Below the pieces are notes generated by a model. It was not told the DNA's origin and did not search any database. It was given only the letters and a program-made list of their open reading frames with translations. DNA of 10,437 nt from Halieaceae bacterium (lineage in GTDB: Bacteria > Pseudomonadota > Gammaproteobacteria > Pseudomonadales > Halieaceae): contig QOPK01000067.1 in NCBI GenBank assembly GCA_003331685.1, positions 1 through 10,437 of the forward strand, given 5' to 3'. Positions 1-6,759 of this stretch are shown here, piece after piece. Position numbers and translations under genes: made by a program. Every line of letters starts with the position of its first letter. Within the stretch, counting starts at the first letter, position 1.

Positions 1-1
1 A

Positions 2-388
2 TTCAAGAGGCCGGGGATTCAGAACGGGGTGTATCGAAAGCTGCGACTGGGTCAGTACCAGATCGACGCCCGTCTGGACCTGCACCGCATGTTGGTGCAA
101 CAGGCGCGCGAAGAAGTGTTTTCCTTCATTGGTGAGGCGACTGAGCTGGGATTGCGGACGTTGCTGATTGTTCACGGAAAGGGGCAGTCGAAAAGTCAGG
201 GAGAGCAGACCGCTGTCTTGAAAGGCTACGTCAATCACTGGCTGCGAGAATTGGAAGCGGTGCAGGCTTTTCACTCCGCACAGCCAGCGCATGGTGGCAC
301 AGGCGCAATCTACGTGTTACTTCGTAAAAGCGCAGAGCGGAAGCGGGAAAATCGCCTGAAGTACTTAAAGGGGCGCGTTCAGGACTGA
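2..388 (+). CDS. Smr-domain protein (YdaL/SmrA-like), 5'-truncated by the window edge
   Basis: This is the C-terminal part of a small MutS-related (Smr) domain protein. The frame is open back to base 2, and the residues before the first in-window GTG (base 29) read as a continuation of the family sequence ([19 protein letters not shown]). The true start therefore lies upstream and the GTG at 29 is not the start. Visible Smr hallmarks are the LDLH motif soon after the QIDAR stretch, the VHGKG motif in mid-domain, and a glycine-containing [10 protein letters not shown] strand near the end, followed by a basic tail. Smr domains of this type are nucleic-acid binding and often nucleases; some stand-alone Smr proteins act on RNA or at stalled ribosomes. 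The exact role of this one cannot be read from sequence. The stop codon overlaps the end of the convergent gatB gene by 10 bases, so no separate terminator fits between them. Confidence 0.88.
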   Translation, partial: FKRPGIQNGVYRKLRLGQYQIDARLDLHRMLVQQAREEVFSFIGEATELGLRTLLIVHGKGQSKSQGEQTAVLKGYVNHWLRELEAVQAFHSAQPAHGGTGAIYVLLRKSAERKRENRLKYLKGRVQD

Positions 389-1830
389 TCATTTAGTTTC
401 TTGAGCAATAACTCGTTGACCATCTGGGGATTAGCCTGTCCTTTTGACGCCTTCATGATCTGGCCGACAAAGAAACCGCTCAACTTTTTCTGTTTGACTT
501 CATCGGCTTCTAGATACTGGGTGACTTGATCCGGGTTGTTGGCAATGACTGCCTCGACCATCGATTCCAGGGCACCCGAGTCGCTAACCTGCTTGAGTCC
601 CCGCGCCTCAATGATCTGGTCGGCGTCACCTTCGCCCGCCCACAGGCCGTCGAATACCTGTTTGGCCAGTTTGCTGGACAACGTGCCGTCCTCAATACGC
701 ACGATTAGGCCGGCCAATTGCGCCGCTGAGATCGGATTGGAGGAGATGTCTATCTCGTTGCGATTCAAGGCCGCGGTCAAGTCGCCTAGGATCCAGTTCG
801 CTGCAGGCTTCGCAGCTCCTCCGGCTGTGACGACGGCCTCGAAATAGTCCGCAAGCGCATGATTGGGAACGAGCAGCGCGGCGTCGTAGTCATTGAGCCC
901 ATAGTCAGCGGTAAAGCGCGCTCTCTTGGCATCGGGCAACTCGGGTAGCGTGGCTCGGACTGCCTCGATGTAATCCGCGTCGATGACGATCGGCAAAAGA
1001 TCAGGCTCAGGGAAGTACCGATAGTCATTGGCAACTTCCTTCGAGCGCATTGAGCGCGTGACATTTTGCTCAGCGTCGTAAAGCCGAGTTTCTTGCGCGA
1101 TTGAACCTCCGCTGTCAAGGATGTCTGCCTGTCTCTCGTATTCACTGTGGATGGCCCGCTCGACAAAGCGGAAAGAATTCACGTTCTTGATCTCGGTGCG
1201 TGTGCCAAGGGCATCAGAGCCTTTTTCACGCAGCGAGATATTAATATCGCAACGCATTGAGCCCTCTGCCATATTACCGTCAGAGATCCCCAGATACGTC
1301 ACTAGCGAGTGGAGCGCCCTCAGATACGCCACCGCCTGGTCCGCCGATCGAAAATCTGGCTCGGTCACGATCTCAAGAAGCGGTGTGCCGGCGCGGTTGA
1401 GATCGATGCCTGTCTCCCGACTGAAGGCATCGTGGACCGATTTGCCGGCATCTTCCTCCAGATGCGCGCGAGTAATACGGACCGGAAAGAGCGACCCGTC
1501 CTCAAGTGGCACTTCGAAAACACCCTCGCAGACGATGGGCGAAAAAAACTGACTGATCTGGTACCCCTTGGGCAGGTCTGGATAGAAATAATTTTTGCGA
1601 TCAAAGACGGATCGCTCCCCAATGCGGGCTCCGATGCCCAAGCCAAACTTGACCGCGTATCGGACTACTTCCTCGTTCAACACGGGTAGCATGCCTGGCA
1701 TGCCCAGATCCACCGCATCTGCTTGCTCATTCGGCGCTGCGCCAAATGCTGTCGCGGAACCCGAGAAAATTTTCGATTGCGTCGCAAGTTGCAGGTGCAC
1801 CTCTAGACCCATCACCGTTTCCCAACTCAT
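379..1830 (-). CDS. gatB: Aspartyl/glutamyl-tRNA(Asn/Gln) amidotransferase subunit B
   Basis: GatB is the tRNA-binding and kinase subunit of GatCAB. It phosphorylates the side chain of Asp-tRNA(Asn) or Glu-tRNA(Gln) with ATP, and ammonia arriving from GatA completes the amidation. The 483-residue length is full for the family. Family motifs in order are [13 protein letters not shown] at the N-terminus, [14 protein letters not shown] (81-94), HLEEDAGKS (123-131), [17 protein letters not shown] (143-159), [10 protein letters not shown] (190-199) and [10 protein letters not shown] (271-280). A helical GatB/YqeY-type tail follows, ending with [17 protein letters not shown]. The cysteines that form a zinc site in some GatB proteins are replaced near residues 23-41 (SGSA...[10 protein letters not shown]), as I recall for Pseudomonas-type GatB. 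The ATG overlaps the gatA stop as ATGA, indicating translational coupling; a GAGG lies about 10 bases upstream within gatA. Confidence 0.98.
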   Translation of the reverse strand: MSWETVMGLEVHLQLATQSKIFSGSATAFGAAPNEQADAVDLGMPGMLPVLNEEVVRYAVKFGLGIGARIGERSVFDRKNYFYPDLPKGYQISQFFSPIVCEGVFEVPLEDGSLFPVRITRAHLEEDAGKSVHDAFSRETGIDLNRAGTPLLEIVTEPDFRSADQAVAYLRALHSLVTYLGISDGNMAEGSMRCDINISLREKGSDALGTRTEIKNVNSFRFVERAIHSEYERQADILDSGGSIAQETRLYDAEQNVTRSMRSKEVANDYRYFPEPDLLPIVIDADYIEAVRATLPELPDAKRARFTADYGLNDYDAALLVPNHALADYFEAVVTAGGAAKPAANWILGDLTAALNRNEIDISSNPISAAQLAGLIVRIEDGTLSSKLAKQVFDGLWAGEGDADQIIEARGLKQVSDSGALESMVEAVIANNPDQVTQYLEADEVKQKKLSGFFVGQIMKASKGQANPQMVNELLLKKLNDQS

Positions 1831-3305
1831 GGCGTTAAGGCCTCAAGTTGCGGTCTGGCCATGTGCCAGTCCGTATCGCTTTGTAGGCGGTGAGCCGTGT
1901 TGAGAATCGTCTGCTCATCAAAGGGTTTACCAATCAGCTGCAGGCCCACGGGCATGCCGTTGATTAAACCCGCGGGGGTTGATAAGCCAGGCAGGCCAGC
2001 CAGATTGACTGCCAGCGTGTAGATATCCTCCATATACATGGCAAGGGGATCCTGCTGTTTTGCCCCAAACTGAAAGGCAACGCCGGGCGCAGAGGGACCA
2101 GCTATGACGTCCACAGATTCAAAGGCACGGGTGAAATCTTCTGTAATCACCCGTCTGACCTGTTGCGCCTTGTTGAAATATGCATCGTAGAAGCCGGCGG
2201 ACAGTGCGTAGGTCCCCACCAGAATGCGCCGTTGCACCTCCTCACCAAAACCCTCGCTCCGCGAGCGCAGGTAGAGGTCTTCCAGATCGACCGGCTCTTC
2301 ACATCGGTAGCCAAAGCGCACGCCATCGTAGCGAGCCAGATTCGCCGAGGCCTCTGCCGGTGCGATCACGTAGTAGGTGGCAATGGCGTAGTGGCTGTGA
2401 GGCAGTTCAATATCTACCAATGTCGCCCCAGCCTGTTCCAGTAAAGACAGAGCTGTCATCACCCGCTCGCGCACGTCTGGATCGAGATCGTCGTTGAAGT
2501 ACTCTCGTGGCAGACCAATCCGGAGCCCCTGAACAGCATGATTCAGTCCCGCGTGGAAGTCGGGAACCGGTAAATCGGCAGACGTCGAGTCTCCGGCATC
2601 GATGCCTGACATGGCGGTCAGCGCGATCGCGCAGTCTTCCGCAGTGCGGGCCATGGGGCCGGCCTGATCCAGTGAGGAGGCAAAGGCAATGATGCCTAAG
2701 CGGGAGACCCGACCGTAAGTGGGTTTGAGACCCGTCACGCCGCACAGAGAGGCAGGCTGCCTGATCGAGCCGCCCGTGTCCGTTCCGGTCACCAACGGCG
2801 CCATGCCCGCAGCGAGTGCTGCAGCAGAACCACCCGAGCTGCCGCCCGGCACGCAATTGAGATCCCAGGGGTTTTTGACGGCGCCAAAAAAGCTGGTTTC
2901 ATTGGAGGAGCCCATTGCAAACTCGTCCATGTTGCACTTGCCCAGCATCACGGCACCTTCGGCCCGCATCTTGGTGACAACCGTGGCGTCGTATGCGGGG
3001 ACGAACTGTTCGAGCATGCGCGAGCCGCAGGTCGTTCTAACACCATTGGTGCAGAAAATATCTTTGTGCAGCAGGGGAATGCCGGTGAGCGAGGCGATGT
3101 TACCTTTTGCGATGGCCTTGTCCGCCTCGCGGGCGCTGTCGATCGCCTGCTCCGAGCATATGGTGATGACGGCATTCAGTGCACCGTTGCAGGCTTCAAT
3201 GCGCTCGAGGCAGGCGAGAGTCAGTTCCTCACTGGATACTGCTCGATCGCGCAGCTGCTGTCTGAGCGAACTGACAGAACCAGAGAGCAGGGCGTTATCG
3301 GTCAT
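1827..3305 (-). CDS. gatA: Aspartyl/glutamyl-tRNA(Asn/Gln) amidotransferase subunit A (glutaminase)
   Basis: GatA is the amidase-signature subunit that hydrolyses glutamine (or asparagine) and channels ammonia to GatB. The protein has 492 residues, normal for the family. The Ser-cisSer-Lys catalytic triad is readable: Lys81 in [10 protein letters not shown], cis-Ser156 in the [11 protein letters not shown] signature, and nucleophile Ser180 in [11 protein letters not shown]. The spacings of 75 and 24 residues equal those of the characterised S. aureus enzyme (79/154/178). The C-terminal half carries [19 protein letters not shown] and the [21 protein letters not shown] segment typical of GatA. 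The ATG shares one base with the gatC stop (TGATG), and the stop overlaps gatB by four bases, so all three subunits should be made from one transcript in coupled fashion. The enzyme acts in the cytoplasm. Confidence 0.98.
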   Translation of the reverse strand: MTDNALLSGSVSSLRQQLRDRAVSSEELTLACLERIEACNGALNAVITICSEQAIDSAREADKAIAKGNIASLTGIPLLHKDIFCTNGVRTTCGSRMLEQFVPAYDATVVTKMRAEGAVMLGKCNMDEFAMGSSNETSFFGAVKNPWDLNCVPGGSSGGSAAALAAGMAPLVTGTDTGGSIRQPASLCGVTGLKPTYGRVSRLGIIAFASSLDQAGPMARTAEDCAIALTAMSGIDAGDSTSADLPVPDFHAGLNHAVQGLRIGLPREYFNDDLDPDVRERVMTALSLLEQAGATLVDIELPHSHYAIATYYVIAPAEASANLARYDGVRFGYRCEEPVDLEDLYLRSRSEGFGEEVQRRILVGTYALSAGFYDAYFNKAQQVRRVITEDFTRAFESVDVIAGPSAPGVAFQFGAKQQDPLAMYMEDIYTLAVNLAGLPGLSTPAGLINGMPVGLQLIGKPFDEQTILNTAHRLQSDTDWHMARPQLEALTP

Positions 3306-3592
3306 CAGTCGATGACCTTGGGTACTAGGAAATAGCCCTGATCCTGTGCAGGCGCAGAGGCCATCAAATTCTCACGGTCGTTTTGCCCAGTAACGATGTC
3401 AGGCCGCAGTCGCTGGTGCATGTCATGGGGATTTGACATGGGTACCACCGATGCGGTGTCGATAGTGTTGAGCTCATCAACCAACCCCAGGACACGGCCA
3501 AAGCGCTCTGTAACCTCGGGCAGGTCAGATTCAGATATGGCTAGCCGTGCGAGAAGGGCGACCTTCTCAACGTCCTGTGGTGAAACAGACAT
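3305..3592 (-). CDS. gatC: Aspartyl/glutamyl-tRNA(Asn/Gln) amidotransferase subunit C
   Basis: GatC is the small subunit that wraps around the GatA-GatB interface and stabilises the complex. The 95-residue length is typical. The N-terminal helix [19 protein letters not shown] and the C-terminal VPKVID are both recognisable family features; the middle ([19 protein letters not shown]) matches the usual extended linker that threads between the other subunits. It is the first gene of the gatCAB operon. The ATG at 3592 is supported by a good Shine-Dalgarno, GAGGA, eight bases upstream. In gammaproteobacteria that possess GatCAB, the enzyme usually serves Asn-tRNA formation together with a non-discriminating AspRS; whether it also serves Gln here depends on genes outside this window. 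Confidence 0.96.
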   Translation of the reverse strand: MSVSPQDVEKVALLARLAISESDLPEVTERFGRVLGLVDELNTIDTASVVPMSNPHDMHQRLRPDIVTGQNDRENLMASAPAQDQGYFLVPKVID

Positions 3593-3600
3593 AGAGTGTA

Positions 3601-3605
3601 TCCTC
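3601..3605 (-). promoter_or_regulatory. Ribosome binding site of gatC
   Basis: On the minus strand this reads GAGGA, complementary to the 16S rRNA tail, with an eight-base gap to the gatC ATG. It is the clearest Shine-Dalgarno of the gat operon and fixes the gatC start. Confidence 0.75.
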
Positions 3606-3644
3606 GTCGAAGGCCGCGAAAACTAACACACTTGTGGCTTGCCC

Positions 3645-3712
3645 AAAAACCCCCGCGTTGCTACATTTCGTCGGCATTTGGCGTTGCAAACGCTGGATTT
3701 TGGGGGATTTTT
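3645..3712. repeat. Extended imperfect inverted repeat between the divergent operons
   Basis: The outer arms are AAAAACCCCC (3645-3654) and GGGGGATTTTT (3702-3712), pairing over 10 bp with one bulged A. The inner arms are GCGTTGC (3655-3661) and GCAAACGC (3686-3693), pairing over 7 bp with one bulged A. An 8-base asymmetric internal loop lies on the right side, and the terminal loop is about 24 bases. The right inner arm is itself part of a short palindrome, GCGTT-GCA-AACGC (3681-3693). Read on either strand, the outer stem ends in a T-run, so it could resemble a weak bidirectional terminator, an operator, or a structured leader. Function is unknown; the pairing was worked out by hand. Confidence 0.5.
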
Positions 3713-3765
3713 AAGCCCGTCGCAGGCGTCAGTGATGCGGCATAGGGGCTGGCAGGCCGCCGATG

Positions 3766-3781
3766 TCCGGAGCACACCGGA
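3766..3781 (+). repeat. Small hairpin in the mreB leader
   Basis: TCCGG (3766-3770) and CCGGA (3777-3781) are perfect inverted 5-base arms around a six-base loop, extendable by two G-T wobble pairs. It lies 16 bases upstream of the mreB Shine-Dalgarno and would be in the mRNA leader if transcription starts further upstream. It is short enough to arise by chance. Confidence 0.3.
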
Positions 3782-3797
3782 TGACCTCTTCATAATC

Positions 3798-3802
3798 AGG
3801 GA
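3798..3802 (+). promoter_or_regulatory. Ribosome binding site of mreB
   Basis: AGGGA lies six bases before the mreB ATG. It supports the annotated start, which also matches the conserved amphipathic N-terminus of MreB. Confidence 0.65.
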
Positions 3803-3808
3803 ACGATA

Positions 3809-4846
3809 ATGCTTAAGCGCCTCCGCGGAATGTTTTCCACCGATCTGTCCATTGATCTTGGCACAGCCAATACGCTGATCTACGTGAAGGAGCGGGGCAT
3901 CATCCTCGACGAGCCTTCGGTCGTGGCGATTCGTGTACATAACGGGCAGAAGTCAATTGAAGCGGTAGGTAAAGAAGCGAAGCGGATGCTCGGTCGTACG
4001 CCGGGCAATATTCAGGCTATTAGGCCGCTCAAGGATGGCGTGATTGCCGACTTTCAAGTCACCGAAAAAATGCTGCAGCACTTCATTTCCAAAGTACATG
4101 AAACTAAATTTATACGCCCTAGCCCTCGAGTGCTGATTTGCGTGCCCTGTATGTCGACGCAGGTTGAACGCAGAGCGATTCGTGAATCTGCGTTGAGTGC
4201 GGGTGCCCGCGAGGTGAAATTGATCGAAGAGCCGATGGCCGCGGCGATTGGTGCCGGCCTGCAGGTGGACGAGGCGAACGGTTGCATGGTGGTCGATATT
4301 GGAGGCGGCACAACAGAGATAGCTATTATTTCCCTGAATGGCGTCGTCTACCGTGATTCGATTCGTATCGGCGGGGACCGATTTGATGAAGCCATAGTGT
4401 CCTACGTGCGACGTAAATACGGGAGTTTGATTGGTGACTCCACCGCAGAACGCATCAAGCAGGAGGTGGGATGCGGCTTCAAGTCAGACGATCTCAAAGA
4501 GATCGATGTGCGTGGCCGTCACCTCGCCGAGGGTGTGCCGCGCAGCTTCACGCTGACCAACGATGAAATTCTCGGCGCGCTCGAGGAGCCGCTGGAAGCC
4601 ATGATGCGCTCGGTGAAGCTGGCATTGGAACAGTCGCCGCCAGAATTGGCGGCAGATATCGCTGAGACGGGCATTGTTTTGACCGGTGGCGGTGCATTGC
4701 TCACCGACATCGACAAACGAATATCCAATGAGACCGGGTTGCCAGTGGTGGTTGCAGAGGATCCATTGACTTGTGTGGCGCGCGGCGGTGGCAAGGCGCT
4801 TGAGTTGATGGATCGTCACGTCCTGGATCTGCTCTCAACCGAATAA
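3809..4846 (+). CDS. mreB: Rod shape-determining protein MreB (bacterial actin)
   Basis: MreB is an actin-fold ATPase that polymerises into membrane-bound filaments and positions the elongasome (MreC, MreD, RodA, PBP2) for side-wall peptidoglycan synthesis. The 345-residue protein aligns almost end to end with E. coli MreB (347 aa, from memory). The N-terminal membrane-binding helix MLKRLRGMF is present. The phosphate-1 loop is DLGTANT (16-22), phosphate-2 is DIGGGTTE (163-170), and the adenosine motif is LTGGGAL (from 291). The invariant blocks [45 protein letters not shown] and [20 protein letters not shown] are intact. It is first in the plus-strand operon, has a good Shine-Dalgarno, and uses ATG, in contrast to the weak starts of mreC and mreD behind it. 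Confidence 0.99.
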   Translation: MLKRLRGMFSTDLSIDLGTANTLIYVKERGIILDEPSVVAIRVHNGQKSIEAVGKEAKRMLGRTPGNIQAIRPLKDGVIADFQVTEKMLQHFISKVHETKFIRPSPRVLICVPCMSTQVERRAIRESALSAGAREVKLIEEPMAAAIGAGLQVDEANGCMVVDIGGGTTEIAIISLNGVVYRDSIRIGGDRFDEAIVSYVRRKYGSLIGDSTAERIKQEVGCGFKSDDLKEIDVRGRHLAEGVPRSFTLTNDEILGALEEPLEAMMRSVKLALEQSPPELAADIAETGIVLTGGGALLTDIDKRISNETGLPVVVAEDPLTCVARGGGKALELMDRHVLDLLSTE

Positions 4847-4868
4847 TACCGGCGACTGGGGCAGCGTC

Positions 4869-5714
4869 ATTAAACCGCTTTTCCTGAAACAAAATCCGAT
4901 CAGTGCGCGATTTGTGGTGCTGTTGTTGCTGTGTCTAGCGATCCTGTTCATTTTTCGTGACCACCCCCGAATGACGGCCGTTCAGCGCGGAGCGGTCGAT
5001 GTAGTCGCGTTCACGAGCAACATTGTGCTGGCGCCCTTCGATGCTTGGGACCGATTGCTCGAATCAATGCAATCTAGGCCTGCATTACAGGATGAGGTGT
5101 TGAGGTTGCAGCAAGAGAACAGGGTGTTGAGGGGGCAGGCACAAAGGCTGGCATCCCTGCTGTCGGAGAACGCTCGCTACAAGGCGTTGTTGAATTCCGC
5201 CCGGGATATTGAGGATGAGCTCATCGCGGCTCAGATCAGTTCGGTTTCACCAGATCCTGCGAGGCATCTGGTCATGCTGGACAAGGGAGCGGCGGACGGG
5301 GTCCGAGAGGGCCAGCCGGTGCTAGGCGCAGAGGGTTTGATCGGTCAAATTGTTCTGGCTGGCGAATACAACAGTCGCGCACTACTCATCACTGACAGTG
5401 CCCATGCGTTACCCGTACAGGTGAACCGATCAGGACTGCGAGCGATCGCAGAGGGTAGCGGCGATATCGATCGGCTGGTGATTCGGCATCTCGCAGCGAC
5501 CACTGACATAAGAGCAGGTGATTTATTAGTAACATCCGGTCTTGGTGGCCGTTTTCCCCACGGCTACCCGGTGGCTAGAGTGACTGACGTTGAAATCGCG
5601 GCAGGCGATGCTTTCGCGGTGGTTAGCGCAGCGCCCACATCGGCTCTGGATCGTGGCCGTCACGTGTTGTTGGTGGCGCAGTCCTCTCAGTTTGAAGCGG
5701 CGGCTGCCCCTTGA
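4869..5714 (+). CDS. mreC: Rod shape-determining protein MreC, probable ATT start
   Basis: MreC is a bitopic inner-membrane protein whose periplasmic domain oligomerises and activates PBP2/RodA in the elongasome. I start it at ATT 4869 (281 aa). The residues from there, IKPLFLKQNPISARF, align position for position with the E. coli N-terminus MKPIFSRGPSLQIRL, with ATT under the E. coli initiator. No ATG, GTG or TTG exists in frame between there and GTG 4914, and starting at 4914 would delete the basic cytoplasmic tail and leave the membrane segment (about 15-29) without flanking charge. A GGGG run (4858-4861) lies seven bases upstream. A heptad-rich coiled coil spans about 72-107, followed by two beta-rich MreC subdomains including GLGGRFPHGYPVA (224-236). 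The long Pro/Ala-rich tail of E. coli MreC is absent. The gene begins 22 bases after mreB and its TGA overlaps the mreD start. Confidence 0.93.
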   Translation: MKPLFLKQNPISARFVVLLLLCLAILFIFRDHPRMTAVQRGAVDVVAFTSNIVLAPFDAWDRLLESMQSRPALQDEVLRLQQENRVLRGQAQRLASLLSENARYKALLNSARDIEDELIAAQISSVSPDPARHLVMLDKGAADGVREGQPVLGAEGLIGQIVLAGEYNSRALLITDSAHALPVQVNRSGLRAIAEGSGDIDRLVIRHLAATTDIRAGDLLVTSGLGGRFPHGYPVARVTDVEIAAGDAFAVVSAAPTSALDRGRHVLLVAQSSQFEAAAAP

Positions 5715-6193
5715 CACGTGCGCATGCAGTGTGGGTGATCTACGCCTCGCTTGTGGGCGCCCTGCTGTTCACACTGTTACCACTCCCTATGGATTGGCGA
5801 GGCTTGCGTCCTGATTTGGTTGCTTTGGCCCTGTTTTATTGGATATTGGCCTTGCCGCACAGAGTGGGGGTGGCGACCGCTTTCGTGGTAGGTGTCGCAC
5901 AGGACCTCATTGAGGGCGCGCCGCTGGGTCTCTCTTCTCCGGGGCTCATGTTGGCCACACTTTTATTGCTCTACAACTATCAGCGCATTCGCCAGTTTGA
6001 TCTGTTGCAACAGTCGCTGGCGATACTGGGATTGATGCTGCTGAGTTCTGGAGTGGAGCAGTGGCTGAGAAACGGCATTGATGTTCCCGTGGCACCGTGG
6101 GCCGGAGTGGGTGGCATGATCTGCTCCATGCTCTTCTGGGTGCCGATTCGCACATTACTTCGTTACTCCAGACGGTACTACGAGGTGTACTAA
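5711..6193 (+). CDS. mreD: Rod shape-determining protein MreD
   Basis: MreD is a polytopic inner-membrane partner of MreC in the elongasome. The 160-residue protein is highly hydrophobic, with about five predicted membrane helices (for example WVIYASLVGALLFTLLPL and VGVATAFVVGVAQDLI), and matches the usual 160-170 residue length. Family features include the RPDLVALALFYWILALPHRVG segment and the QDLIEGAPLGLSSPG stretch, then the FDLLQQSLAILGLMLLSS helix and a basic RYSRRYYEVY tail. The start is TTG, overlapping the mreC stop as TTGA, with no strong Shine-Dalgarno, so translation is probably coupled to mreC. GTG codons slightly downstream (such as 5729) are possible alternatives but would trim the N-terminus. 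The stop TAA shares a base with the maf ATG. Confidence 0.96.
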   Translation: MTRAHAVWVIYASLVGALLFTLLPLPMDWRGLRPDLVALALFYWILALPHRVGVATAFVVGVAQDLIEGAPLGLSSPGLMLATLLLLYNYQRIRQFDLLQQSLAILGLMLLSSGVEQWLRNGIDVPVAPWAGVGGMICSMLFWVPIRTLLRYSRRYYEVY

Positions 6194-6759
6194 TGCGGCT
6201 TATGCTCGCATCGTCAAGCCCGCGAAGGCGGGCGTTACTCTCTTTGCTCGTTTCTGACTTCGAGTCCTTGGCGCCCGATATTGATGAGCGCCCCAGAACT
6301 TTGGAGTCTCCGGCTGATTATGTTGCGAGGCTTGCCAGTGAAAAGGCTAAAACGGGCGCCGCGGACCAACGGGTGAGTCTGGGTTCCGATACCACGGTGG
6401 CCATGGGGCACGACATATTGGGTAAGCCCCGCGACAGTCAGGATGCTGCGGCGATGCTTCGTGCCTTGTCTGGGCGCACCCACGAGGTGCACACAGCAGT
6501 TGCTGTGGCCTATAACGGTGGTATCAAGACAGAGACCTGTACAACGTCGGTAAGGTTTACGGAGCTCTCGGAGGCCGCGATACAGCAGTATCTTTTGACC
6601 GACGAGCCGTGGGACAAAGCGGGTGCTTACGGCATACAGGGATATGCAGGGGCTTTCGTCAGTCAAATCAAGGGTAGCTACAGTGCCGTGGTCGGGTTGC
6701 CGCTGTGCGAAACTCGAGCGCTGTTGATGGAGGCGGGGGTGCCGGTCCGCCATGGTTAG
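6193..6759 (+). CDS. maf: Maf family nucleoside triphosphate pyrophosphatase (YhdE type, dTTP/UTP)
   Basis: Maf proteins hydrolyse nucleoside triphosphates to monophosphate plus pyrophosphate. YhdE-type enzymes prefer dTTP, UTP and modified pyrimidine nucleotides, and overexpression inhibits septation in some bacteria. The protein has 188 residues. Visible motifs are the substrate-loop ASSSPRR (6-12), catalytic Asp66 in GSDTTVAMG, GKPRD (77-81), LRALSGRTHEVHTAVAV, and DKAGAYGIQGYAGAFVSQIKGSYSAVVGLPL, which closely matches E. coli YhdE. I chose ATG 6193, which overlaps the mreD TAA by one base, because it aligns with the conserved start MRLMLASSSPRR. The longer frame from 6097 would add 32 residues coded inside mreD. 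The mreD-maf order is the usual one in gammaproteobacteria. The stop overlaps yhdP by eight bases. Confidence 0.97.
   Translation: MRLMLASSSPRRRALLSLLVSDFESLAPDIDERPRTLESPADYVARLASEKAKTGAADQRVSLGSDTTVAMGHDILGKPRDSQDAAAMLRALSGRTHEVHTAVAVAYNGGIKTETCTTSVRFTELSEAAIQQYLLTDEPWDKAGAYGIQGYAGAFVSQIKGSYSAVVGLPLCETRALLMEAGVPVRHG

Larger units (their letters stand above)
3593..3808. promoter_or_regulatory. Divergent gatC / mreB intergenic region
   Basis: These 216 bases separate two divergently transcribed operons and must contain promoters for both, because each operon begins here. I see no convincing sigma-70 pair in either direction. TTGCAA (3684-3689) is palindromic and could serve as a -35 for either strand, but the matching -10 candidates are poor: ATTTTT toward mreB at 17-base spacing, and TGTAGC toward gatC at 18. 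CATAAT (3791-3796) resembles a -10 but sits almost on the mreB ribosome binding site. An extended inverted repeat occupies 3645-3712 and a smaller one 3766-3781; both are listed separately. No small ORF of any credibility is present. Confidence 0.6.

Noticed and set aside
29..388. Smr-like gene as a complete 119-residue ORF starting at GTG 29
   Set aside because: Family-like sequence continues in frame upstream to the window edge, so this is a partial gene and not a complete small one.
1700..1770. Loss of GatB zinc-site cysteines as a defect
   Set aside because: The replacement pattern SGSA…VDLGMPG matches what I recall of Pseudomonas-type GatB, so it looks like normal family variation.
2719..3315. 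198-residue open frame on the plus strand opposite gatA
   Set aside because: It is fully antisense to a strongly conserved gene, and its composition (Ser/Ala/Pro-rich, low complexity) is that of a codon-bias shadow; no recognisable motif.
3791..3796. CATAAT as a -10 box for mreB
   Set aside because: No -35 at the right distance (CGGAGC), and transcription would begin at the ribosome binding site, leaving it without a leader.
4914..5714. mreC annotated from GTG 4914 (266 residues)
   Set aside because: It removes the conserved KPLF-containing cytoplasmic tail that aligns with E. coli MreC and begins inside the transmembrane segment.
6097..6759. Longer maf frame beginning upstream at 6097 (220 residues)
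   Set aside because: The extra N-terminal residues lie within mreD and have no resemblance to Maf; ATG 6193 aligns with the conserved LASSSPRR start.
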